From Candidatus Glassiibacteriota bacterium (GTDB lineage Bacteria; Gemmatimonadota; Glassbacteria; GWA2-58-10): 13,068 nt of DNA. The notes beneath the pieces were generated by a model. That model had not been told where the DNA came from. It worked only from the letters and a program-made list of their open reading frames with translations, and searched no databases. The stretch is from positions 1 to 13,068 of the forward strand of contig JAFGTO010000194.1 of the NCBI GenBank assembly GCA_016934095.1. Reading direction: 5' to 3'. Every line of letters starts with the position of its first letter. Position 1 is the stretch's first letter. The translations under genes and the position numbers were made by a program. Shown here in pieces: positions 4,793 to 11,938 of this stretch.

Positions 4793-6910
4793 ATGCGTGG
4801 ATACCTGAACTATACCAAGATCCTGGCGGTTGTCTGCCTGCTGATAGTGCGGGCGGCTCCTGCCGGCGCCCAGGGAAACGACGATTGCCTGGCCTGCCAC
4901 GGTGAAGCCGACTTTACCGTGGAGGATGAAAAAGGAGACACGGTCTCGCTCCACGTGGACCGGGCGCTGTTCGAAAGCTCTTCCCACGGGGCTTTTTCCT
5001 GCACCGACTGCCACGGCGACGTGGACCTTGCCGGGCATCCCGGGCAGGAGACCCCGCCGGCAAAGGTCAACTGCGCGCTGTGCCATGAAGACGTGGCCGG
5101 GGTTTTCCGCAGGAGCATCCACGGCCAGCTGCTGGAGATGGGCGACCGTGAGGTGCCGGACTGCAGCGCCTGCCACGGCCGCCACGACATTTTCCCGGCC
5201 AGGGACAGGCGGAGCTCGGTGAACAAGTTCAACCTGATGTACACTTGTGCAAAATGCCATCAGAACGAGGAGCTGCAGAAGAAAAGGAAGTTCGGCAGCC
5301 CGGATGCGATCCCGCTGTTTTACGAGAGCGTGCACGCCAAGGGGCTGCTCAGGGACGGGCTGGTCGTGGCCCCGTCCTGTAACGACTGCCACGGCTCCCA
5401 CGAGATACAGGTGTCCTCCAACCCGGAATCGCCGATTTACCGGCGGAATGTCTACAAGACCTGCGGAAAATGCCATACCAGGATAGAAGAAGTCTACAGG
5501 ACAAGCATTCACGGCGAGCTGGTGGAGCAGGGCGACAAGCGCGGCCCGGTGTGCTACGACTGCCACGAATCGCACCGGATAATCTCCCCGGAAACAGTCG
5601 CCTTCAAGCATTACAGCGATGAGAAATGCGGGCAGTGCCACCAGGATATGCTCAAGCGCTACCAGGAGACCTTCCACGGCAAGGCCATGGCGCTGGGAGC
5701 CACGGATGTAGCGGCATGTTACGACTGCCACGGCCACCACGATATCGTGCGCACTTCAGACCCCAGGTCGTATATTCACCCGGACAACAGGCTGGCTACC
5801 TGTTCCAGGTGCCACGAGAACGCCACCCCGAAATTCACCGGCTTTATCACCCACGCCAATTATTTCGACCGCCGCAGCTACCCCCAGCTCTTCTATACCT
5901 TCATCCTGATGACCTCCCTGCTGGTAGGCGTGTTCGCCTTTTTCGGCCTGCACACCCTGCTCTGGATAATACGCTCGACTGCACTGTTCTTAAGGGACTC
6001 CAAGGCATTCAGGCACGCCAAGATAAGGGTCAGGAAAGACGAGCTGGTTTACAGGCGGTTTAATCCTCTGGAAAGGTTCTTCCATATCCTGTTGATTATC
6101 AGCTTCACCACCCTGGCGCTAACCGGTCTGCCGCTGAAATTTTTCTACGCCGACTGGGCCAGGGTGCTGATCAAGCTTTTCGGCGGGGTGCAGAACGCGG
6201 GCTACCTGCACCGTTTTGCGGCCCTGATCCTGTTTGTGGTGTTCGTGATCCACGTGGTAAATTTAGCCAAGGGTTTCATTCCGCGGCTGAAAACGATCAA
6301 AGACCCGGCCAGCGGGAAATTCAGCTTGAAAGCCCTTGCCGCTTACTTTTTCCGGCCCGATTCGCTGATCCCGGGCTGGCGCGATGTCAGGGATTTCTGG
6401 GACCACCAGAAGTGGTTTTTCGGCCGGGGGGCCAAGCCTAAGTTCGACAGGTGGACCTACTGGGAAAAATTCGATTATTTTGCGGTTTTCTGGGGTGTGG
6501 CGATTATCGGCCTGTCCGGGTTAATCATGTGGTTCCCGGCGTTCTTCACCTTCTTCCTGCCGGGCTGGGTAATCAATGTCGCCCAGATCACGCATAGCGA
6601 TGAGGCTTTGCTGGCCGCCGGCTTTATTTTCACCTTCCATTTCTTCAACGTCCATTTCAGGATCGAGAAGTTTCCCATGGACACGGTGATTTTCTCGGGC
6701 AAGATCTCGCTGGCCGAGCTCAAGGAGGAGCGGGCCGGCTGGCTGGAGAGGCTGGAGCTGCAGGACAGGCTCGACCGGCTGAAAGCCGGCGACGAGTGGG
6801 AGGGCTGGCGGCCGATAGCCCGGACTTTCGGCTTCATCGCTTTCGGTGTGGGCCTCTTGCTGGCCGGGTCGATCTTCGTGGTGATGGTTCTCAGGCTGCT
6901 TTCCCCGTGA
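4793..6910 (+). CDS. Fusion of 11-haem cytochrome c and membrane cytochrome b (CbcL-like)
   Basis: The 705-residue protein has a Sec signal peptide (about 1-26, ending GAQG) and eleven CxxCH motifs starting at residues 32, 70, 94, 124, 152, 196, 224, 254, 279, 309 and 337. A helix follows at about 364-392, equivalent to the anchor of paralogues A and B, and then a cytochrome b domain (about 420-625) with H431, H473, H487, H601, H616 and H621. One more helix (about 674-701) ends the protein and is absent from the free-standing cytochrome b. The layout matches the family of CbcL, a Geobacter menaquinol oxidoreductase joining multihaem c and b domains; published CbcL has nine c haems, so this is larger. 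The open frame extends to a TTG at 4700, but only the ATG at 4793 gives a signal peptide. Its ribosome site is weak, and it lies 73 bases after the previous gene. Confidence 0.9.
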   Translation: MRGYLNYTKILAVVCLLIVRAAPAGAQGNDDCLACHGEADFTVEDEKGDTVSLHVDRALFESSSHGAFSCTDCHGDVDLAGHPGQETPPAKVNCALCHEDVAGVFRRSIHGQLLEMGDREVPDCSACHGRHDIFPARDRRSSVNKFNLMYTCAKCHQNEELQKKRKFGSPDAIPLFYESVHAKGLLRDGLVVAPSCNDCHGSHEIQVSSNPESPIYRRNVYKTCGKCHTRIEEVYRTSIHGELVEQGDKRGPVCYDCHESHRIISPETVAFKHYSDEKCGQCHQDMLKRYQETFHGKAMALGATDVAACYDCHGHHDIVRTSDPRSYIHPDNRLATCSRCHENATPKFTGFITHANYFDRRSYPQLFYTFILMTSLLVGVFAFFGLHTLLWIIRSTALFLRDSKAFRHAKIRVRKDELVYRRFNPLERFFHILLIISFTTLALTGLPLKFFYADWARVLIKLFGGVQNAGYLHRFAALILFVVFVIHVVNLAKGFIPRLKTIKDPASGKFSLKALAAYFFRPDSLIPGWRDVRDFWDHQKWFFGRGAKPKFDRWTYWEKFDYFAVFWGVAIIGLSGLIMWFPAFFTFFLPGWVINVAQITHSDEALLAAGFIFTFHFFNVHFRIEKFPMDTVIFSGKISLAELKEERAGWLERLELQDRLDRLKAGDEWEGWRPIARTFGFIAFGVGLLLAGSIFVVMVLRLLSP

Positions 6911-6936
6911 GCCGGGGAAGGCCGCCGGCCGGTGGG

Positions 6937-8352
6937 TCAGGACTTTTCCTGTTTTTCGGCCTGGGCGGGTTTCGCGGCTTCGGCTGCAGCGGGTTTGGCA
7001 TCCGCGGCTTTGGGCAAGGGTTTGGAGGAGGGACCGGTCTTGGGGGCCGCCCCGGGTTTGGCGGCTGCCTGGCCTTTGGGTTTTTCGGTAGTGCTTTCCT
7101 TTATCTCTTCGTAATGCTCGTCATAGAACGACATCAGGCTCGGGGTCAGCAGCTTGCAGCGGTTGTATTCTCCAGACTGCAGCTCCCCGAGCTTGGTGAT
7201 CAGGTTGACCGCCTTCACCGACACCTCGAGATACTGGCATTTGGTGACCCGCTTCTTGCAGACAAAGATGGTGGGGCTATTAAACCCGGTCAGCGGATAA
7301 GGCACCGCAGACTCGTAGGGGCACTTGCTTTTCAGCCTCTCCAGTTCCGAGTAGAAATCGAAAATATCGGTCAGGTTGAGGCCCAGGGTCAAGGCCTGGA
7401 TCACCACGTCGTTTAACTCTTTCCCCATGGCCTTGACATTCATCTTATCCACCACGGTCCTCGCTTCTACCGGCTCGCCGAACAGGCCGCTTTCACTCTG
7501 CAGGAAAACATCCGCCACCACCAGGATGTTCGCCAACAGCTCCGATCCCTCCAGCTTGGGGATGAAATCCCGCCGGCCCGCATGATAATCGCAGAGGCCG
7601 CGAATGCCCATCATCAGCTCGTAGCTGAATTTCAGCGATGTGATTTTGTCCAGCCCCTTGAGGTTGGCTTCCCAGTACTTTTGGGGACGCTCGTTGGCGG
7701 GTAGCTGCAAGATCTCGTCTATCTCGAGCAGGGCTCCGAAATTATGGAAGAGCGAGGCTTTGACAATTTCGATCGATTTCTCCTTATTTTTGCCGATAGC
7801 TTCCTCCATTTTCCTGGATTCAGCGATCGCCAGCGCGAAAAGACTCATGTTGATGGCGTGGTCGGCGTAGAAAATCGATCTTTGGGACTCTGCGGAGACA
7901 CAGATAAAGCGTATCCGGTACAGCGCCAGGAGGATCTCTTCATCCTCGAAGAGGATGTCGTAGAACGACTCGATACTGTTGGCGACCCCCACCATCAGGT
8001 CTTTAAATACCTTTGTCGCCTGACGGCGTTTCAGCAGGGTCAACATCCGTTCCTTGAGTTCTTCGCGGAACTTGTTGAGGAGTTTCTCGTTGCGTTTGAT
8101 CTGGAAGTTGAAGTCCAGGTTGGCGTTGGACTCGCGCAGCTTAAGCAGCTTGGCGATACGCTCGTGAGAGATTTCCGTGTTCTTGGTGTAGAGGATGGTG
8201 CCGGCGTCGGCCTTAAGGTCATCTGCCAGCTCCAGCCCATCCAGGAAAAGGTTTACGTTGACCGGATGGAAGCGGGTGAAGTTGACGATGGTATCCAGGC
8301 CGTGGATAACGATATCTTCGCCTTCCAGGGATAAAAGGCTTTTCTTGGGCAT
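6937..8352 (-). CDS. Degenerate HD-GYP/HDOD-type signalling protein with Cys-containing C-terminal region and Lys/Ala/Pro-rich tail
   Basis: The 471-residue soluble protein has an N-terminal part (about 1-110) like the region before many HD-GYP domains (GTILYTKNTEISHERIAKLL). An all-helical HD-like domain covers about 120-340. Fold landmarks remain: ADHAINMSLFALAIAE (H165), ASLFHNFGALLEIDEIL (H203-N204), DYH (H257) and VVADVFL (D281). The HD dyad is HN, and the GYP loop of c-di-GMP phosphodiesterases is replaced by AGRRDFIPKLEGSE. Catalysis is therefore probably lost, and a binding or scaffold role is likelier (inference). Residues 344-399 contain four cysteines (C344, C365, C372, C399) that could bind metal. 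Residues 424-471 are Lys/Ala/Pro-rich and look disordered. It is convergent with the cytochrome operon, 26 bases apart, and has a candidate promoter of its own. Confidence 0.7.
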   Translation of the reverse strand: MPKKSLLSLEGEDIVIHGLDTIVNFTRFHPVNVNLFLDGLELADDLKADAGTILYTKNTEISHERIAKLLKLRESNANLDFNFQIKRNEKLLNKFREELKERMLTLLKRRQATKVFKDLMVGVANSIESFYDILFEDEEILLALYRIRFICVSAESQRSIFYADHAINMSLFALAIAESRKMEEAIGKNKEKSIEIVKASLFHNFGALLEIDEILQLPANERPQKYWEANLKGLDKITSLKFSYELMMGIRGLCDYHAGRRDFIPKLEGSELLANILVVADVFLQSESGLFGEPVEARTVVDKMNVKAMGKELNDVVIQALTLGLNLTDIFDFYSELERLKSKCPYESAVPYPLTGFNSPTIFVCKKRVTKCQYLEVSVKAVNLITKLGELQSGEYNRCKLLTPSLMSFYDEHYEEIKESTTEKPKGQAAAKPGAAPKTGPSSKPLPKAADAKPAAAEAAKPAQAEKQEKS

Positions 8353-8372
8353 TGCCCTGTCTCTTTCGTTGT

Positions 8373-8388
8373 TTGACCTGCAGGTTAA
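8373..8388. promoter_or_regulatory. Imperfect palindrome around ACCTGCAGGT, candidate operator
   Basis: A perfect 10-base palindrome ACCTGCAGGT (8376-8385) extends by TT/AA after one mismatch to 16 bases. It lies just downstream of the candidate -10 for the HD-like gene and 20 bases before its start codon, where a repressor could act. No known consensus is recognised. Confidence 0.3.
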
Positions 8389-8400
8389 GTAGTGTTATCC

Positions 8401-8429
8401 AAAGTAGCACGCAGACAATAAAAAGTCAA
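8401..8429 (-). promoter_or_regulatory. Candidate sigma70-type promoter for the HD-like gene
   Basis: Reading the minus strand, TTGACT (8429-8424) is followed after exactly 17 bases by TACTTT (8406-8401). The -35 matches the consensus at five of six positions; the -10 is weaker. The surrounding stretch is AT-rich within an otherwise GC-rich 109-base gap. It would give the HD-like gene transcription independent of the FG-GAP gene upstream. Confidence 0.45.
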
Positions 8430-8461
8430 TATGGTTTGGAGCGGTCCAGGGCCGGCCGCAG

Positions 8462-11400
8462 TTACTGGTTTCCGGTTTCTACCGCCCTGTTGCGGTAGAG
8501 GACCACCGCCGGGTTCAGCCAGCCGATGGAGATGATGTCCAGGTCCCCGTCGCCGTCGATGTCCACCGTGCAGGCCCCGTCATGATGCTCGTCCCCGATG
8601 TGGACCGTGTGGGCGACCCATTTTTCCCCCCAGCCGTCCCTGTTCTCAAAAACGAAAAGACCGGCCTTTTCGGGTTCGGCGTAGTTATGCTCGCCAGCCA
8701 CCAGGTCCAGGTCGCCGTCGTGGTCCAGGTCCGCGGCATCCAGGCTCATCGGGCCCACCACCTCGGCGATCCAGTGCTCTTGCCAGGCGGTGGTATGGGG
8801 GTAGCGGTTTTCGTACCAGGCGAGCTTACCCGGGGAGTTGATTGCCTCGTAGCCGACCACGGCATCCGGGAGTCCGTCCCCGTTGATGTCCGCCAGGCAG
8901 TTGCGGTCAGGGCTGCCCTTGGTCTCGAACAGGGTATGGGCGCTCCAGGAGGAGCCGTCGTTGCGCAGCCAGACAGTCCCCAGCAGCAGGTCGGTATCGC
9001 CGTCCAGGTCTATGTCCCCTGCAGAGAGGGCCTCATCCTGGGAATAAGTGCAGAGCCTGCGCCACGACCAGTCTGCGGCTGCGGGGTCGCCGCCGGGCAG
9101 ACCGAGCACCTGGATCCCCATACCGGCTTGATGCCAGGAAAGCGCGACCTCTGTCCGGCTGTCCGGGCCGAGACGGGCCACGGCCACGCCCTGCAGGAAG
9201 TCGCCCTCGGCCCCGGGGATGTTCCGGTTGATGGAAAACCTGCCCGCCCCCAGGTTGCGCGCCCAGCAGAAAGAGGCGGAAGGGTCGGAGCCTTTGCCAG
9301 AGGTTCCCAGGACATCCGCCAGGCCGTCCCCATCGAAATCATGGACCGCGGCCATGTTGAGCAGCGAGTCGCCCAGCTCGCTGCGGGTCCATTTGCCGCC
9401 CCGGGCACCAGGGTTCCTGTACCACCAGGCGCCTGTGATTATATCTTTCAGCCCGTCCCCGTCGAGGTCCGCCGAGCCGATAAACACCGCCCGCCAGGGT
9501 TTTTCGGGGTCGATCACCTGGCGCTCCCAGCGGTCCAGCGCCAGCCTGGGCTCACCCCGCAGGCAATTGCGCCAGATCTCCACCGGGGCGAAATTCGCCT
9601 CGGCAACGCTGTTCCAGTTGGCGCCGAAGATGTCCACGTCCCCGTCCCGGTCATAATCCACCAGCCGCAGGTCGTGCGAGCCGGTAGTCGAGACCACCTG
9701 TTTCTTCCATTCCAGGCCGCCGCCCGCGTTGAGGTAGACCAGCACCAGGTCAGGGTCCGGCGATTGGTGCATCTCGGCAGCCACCACGTCCGGGTCGCCG
9801 TCCAGGTCCATGTCGGCGATGCGCAGGCTGTGGGCCTTATCCAGCCGGGGGTCGATCAAGTGCTCGACCCAGGCATCCCCGGAGCGCACCTGGAGCGGGG
9901 CCTCGAACCAGGACAGGCGGTAACTGCCCTCGCTCTGTGTCAGGGCGACATCCAGCCGGCCGTCCCCGTTCAGGTCCGCCGCCTCCACCGAGGCATCCCC
10001 CGGCCGGTCGCAGATGAAATGCTCGGTCCAGGCTCCCTGCAGGATGTCGCCGGTATTCTCGTACCAGCGCAGGCCGATCACCAGGTCGGGGTCGCCGTCG
10101 GCATCCAGGTCCGCCAGGCACAGCCCCTCGCCGTGCGGGCAGGCAATGACCCGGCTGGTCCAGGAGTCCGGCCGGTCCTGTCTCCAGAGGACTATCTCGT
10201 TGCCTTTGAGCGAGCCGAAACCGCTTTGCTGGCGGGCGGCGAGGTCCAGGTCGCCGTCTCCATCCAGGTCGCCAGCCTCGATGTCGTGGGCGCGGGGGCC
10301 GCCGATCAGGTGCATTTTCCAGGGATCGCCGCTGCGGACTGCCGGTGTGCCCGGGTTTTCGTACCATTCCAGGCGGTCGTAGGTATACCATTCCGAGATG
10401 ACAATGTCCCGGTCGCCGTCGTTGTCCAGGTCAGCCACCTCGGCATCGCAGCTCCAGGTACCGGAAGGGGCGATAAAGCGGCGGGTCAGGGCGGGGGATT
10501 CGTACCAGCAGAGCGGGCCGCCGCTGCTGCTGGCGGCCAGGAGGTCGACAAACCCGTCCCCGTCGATATCGCCGATACTCTTGACGTGGGGGTTCTCCGG
10601 GCCCTGGTCGTCGACTACCACCCTGCAGAAAGGGATCCTGGCCTGGGCAGATTCGGAGCTGCCCTGGTTGAGCCAGATGTCGAGCCGTGGAGTCTTCCAG
10701 TTGTAGGGCTTGCCCAGGATGTCCAGGTCCCCGTCCCCGTCCAGGTCTGCCACCCTGGACTCGTGGTTGCCGAAACCGGAGAAAGTCTCGCTGGCGGTGA
10801 AATTCCCGGCCCCGTCCCCCAGGATCACCCAGGCGGTGGCATCCGGGTTGCCCAGGTTGAGGTTCATCTCTGCGCAGAAGACATCCTGGTTGCCGTCCCC
10901 GTCGATGTCGGCCACCTGCAGGCTGTGGCCGTGGTCCACCTCGCGGTCGAGCAGGTCGCGGCCGACCCATTGTCCTTCGAGGTAACTGTACCATCTGAGA
11001 CGTCCCACTCCGTCCCCGATGACCAGCACCACTTCCGGTGGCCCGCCTCTGACAAGCTGGCTGGCGGCGCAGCGGCTGAAAGTCTGGCTGCTGTCGATCG
11101 GCCGGGCGGCGAACTTGTGGCCTCCCTGGTGGGCGAACCAGTGGCCTCCGCCCACGATGTCCAGCTTGCCGTCCCCGTCGATGTCCGCGGCGGCCAGGCC
11201 CTCGTGCTCGTTGGACTGCGCCCACTTGTCCGCTTTGCTCCCTCCGGAGGTCTTTTTCTCCGGGTCCCAGGAGTAGATGGCTTCCAGGGGCCAGGGCCCG
11301 GCCTTTTTCGGCTCGGCCGGGATCTCCGCCAGGAAGAGGGTATGTGCGTTCTGGTTCCAGAAGACCAGCTCCGCGCGGCCGTCGCCGTTGAAGTCCCCGA

Positions 11401-11872
11401 ACATTTGGTCGTGGTGCTTGGTCTCGCCGGAGGACTTTATCTCGCGCCTGGTCCAGGTGGCGGTTTCGCTGTATAGAGGGCAGGGATTTTCCCACCACCA
11501 GACCTTGCTGCTGCTGGCGTCCCCGCCCATCACCAGGTCCAGGTCGCCGTCGGAGTCGATGTCGAAGCACGCTCCCCCGGCTTCGATATCCAGGGTGGTG
11601 GTGTCGATGGGGAACCATTTCCAGCCCCCGGCCTCTCGCCTGTACCAGACCATCGAGGGCGGGGCTTTGCGGCAGCCGACCACCAGGTCGTTGAGCCCGT
11701 CCCGGTCGATATCCAGGACCAGGGAAGCGGTCTGCTGGGTGGAGAGACCTGGCGCAGCCAGGTCTCCGTACATGCTCGAAAGGTGGGTCCATCCCGGCGG
11801 GCCGGCGGCCCCGGCCGGAGTGCCCGCTGTCCAGAGGACGGCGAGCGCAAGGAAGAAAGACAGCTTGTTCAT
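8462..11872 (-). CDS. Large secreted FG-GAP/VCBS repeat protein (predicted beta-propeller)
   Basis: The 1136-residue protein begins MNKLSFFLALAVLWTAGTPAG, a clear Sec signal peptide, and the rest is tandem repeats. Nineteen copies of a calcium-binding-type loop (D.D.DG..D, e.g. DLDGDGDLDILGK, DIDSDGDLDLVMGG) recur, usually followed by a WYENPG-like turn and a W..H.I strand. At least two further repeats have lost the acidic loop (around GPPEVVLVIGD and GPDSRTEVALSW). Such FG-GAP/VCBS repeats form integrin-alpha-like propellers in exported proteins; about 20 repeats is enough for nearly three seven-bladed units (inference). There is no membrane anchor, catalytic domain or recognisable sorting tail at the C-terminus. 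An upstream in-frame start at 11911 exists, but ATG at 11872 has an AGGAG site nine bases away and gives the signal peptide directly. It follows the glycosyltransferase by 66 bases. The ligand or substrate is unknown. Confidence 0.88.
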   Translation of the reverse strand: MNKLSFFLALAVLWTAGTPAGAAGPPGWTHLSSMYGDLAAPGLSTQQTASLVLDIDRDGLNDLVVGCRKAPPSMVWYRREAGGWKWFPIDTTTLDIEAGGACFDIDSDGDLDLVMGGDASSSKVWWWENPCPLYSETATWTRREIKSSGETKHHDQMFGDFNGDGRAELVFWNQNAHTLFLAEIPAEPKKAGPWPLEAIYSWDPEKKTSGGSKADKWAQSNEHEGLAAADIDGDGKLDIVGGGHWFAHQGGHKFAARPIDSSQTFSRCAASQLVRGGPPEVVLVIGDGVGRLRWYSYLEGQWVGRDLLDREVDHGHSLQVADIDGDGNQDVFCAEMNLNLGNPDATAWVILGDGAGNFTASETFSGFGNHESRVADLDGDGDLDILGKPYNWKTPRLDIWLNQGSSESAQARIPFCRVVVDDQGPENPHVKSIGDIDGDGFVDLLAASSSGGPLCWYESPALTRRFIAPSGTWSCDAEVADLDNDGDRDIVISEWYTYDRLEWYENPGTPAVRSGDPWKMHLIGGPRAHDIEAGDLDGDGDLDLAARQQSGFGSLKGNEIVLWRQDRPDSWTSRVIACPHGEGLCLADLDADGDPDLVIGLRWYENTGDILQGAWTEHFICDRPGDASVEAADLNGDGRLDVALTQSEGSYRLSWFEAPLQVRSGDAWVEHLIDPRLDKAHSLRIADMDLDGDPDVVAAEMHQSPDPDLVLVYLNAGGGLEWKKQVVSTTGSHDLRLVDYDRDGDVDIFGANWNSVAEANFAPVEIWRNCLRGEPRLALDRWERQVIDPEKPWRAVFIGSADLDGDGLKDIITGAWWYRNPGARGGKWTRSELGDSLLNMAAVHDFDGDGLADVLGTSGKGSDPSASFCWARNLGAGRFSINRNIPGAEGDFLQGVAVARLGPDSRTEVALSWHQAGMGIQVLGLPGGDPAAADWSWRRLCTYSQDEALSAGDIDLDGDTDLLLGTVWLRNDGSSWSAHTLFETKGSPDRNCLADINGDGLPDAVVGYEAINSPGKLAWYENRYPHTTAWQEHWIAEVVGPMSLDAADLDHDGDLDLVAGEHNYAEPEKAGLFVFENRDGWGEKWVAHTVHIGDEHHDGACTVDIDGDGDLDIISIGWLNPAVVLYRNRAVETGNQ
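8537..11713 (-). repeat. Coding tandem repeats: 19 copies of the D.D.DG..D calcium-loop motif
   Basis: At DNA level this appears on the plus strand as degenerate recurrences of words like GTCCAGGTCGCCGTC and CCGTCCCCGTC, spaced roughly 120-200 bases. The copies are diverged at protein level outside the acidic loop, so the array is old rather than freshly amplified. Confidence 0.85.
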
Positions 11873-11881
11873 AAGCGTATA

Positions 11882-11886
11882 CTCCT
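11882..11886 (-). promoter_or_regulatory. Ribosome binding site deciding the start at 11872
   Basis: The minus strand reads AGGAG here, nine bases before ATG at 11872. The longer frame starting at 11911 lacks a comparable site and would put 13 extra residues before the signal peptide. Confidence 0.7.
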
Positions 11887-11938
11887 GAGGAAAAGTATTG
11901 ACAGTTGACATTCACAGCCGTGTACCGGCGCTGCCTTT

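Noticed and set aside
4685..5740. A 351-codon open frame on the minus strand
   Set aside because: It is antisense to the CxxCH-rich fused cytochrome; the frame stays open because of GC-rich codon use. No domain is seen.
6911..6936. GGCC-GCC-GGCC inverted repeat between the convergent genes as a terminator
   Set aside because: The stem is only 4 bp and there is no T run on either strand; any GC-rich spacer could give this.
8582..11476. A 964-codon open frame on the plus strand
   Set aside because: It is the antisense shadow of the FG-GAP gene. Its Val/Pro/Gln-rich sequence repeats in step with the acidic loops, and it has no ribosome site or recognisable domain.
11898..11910. Direct repeat TTGACAG-TTGACA, looking like a double -35 element
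   Set aside because: It points away from the FG-GAP gene, has no -10 partner, and no plus-strand gene follows.
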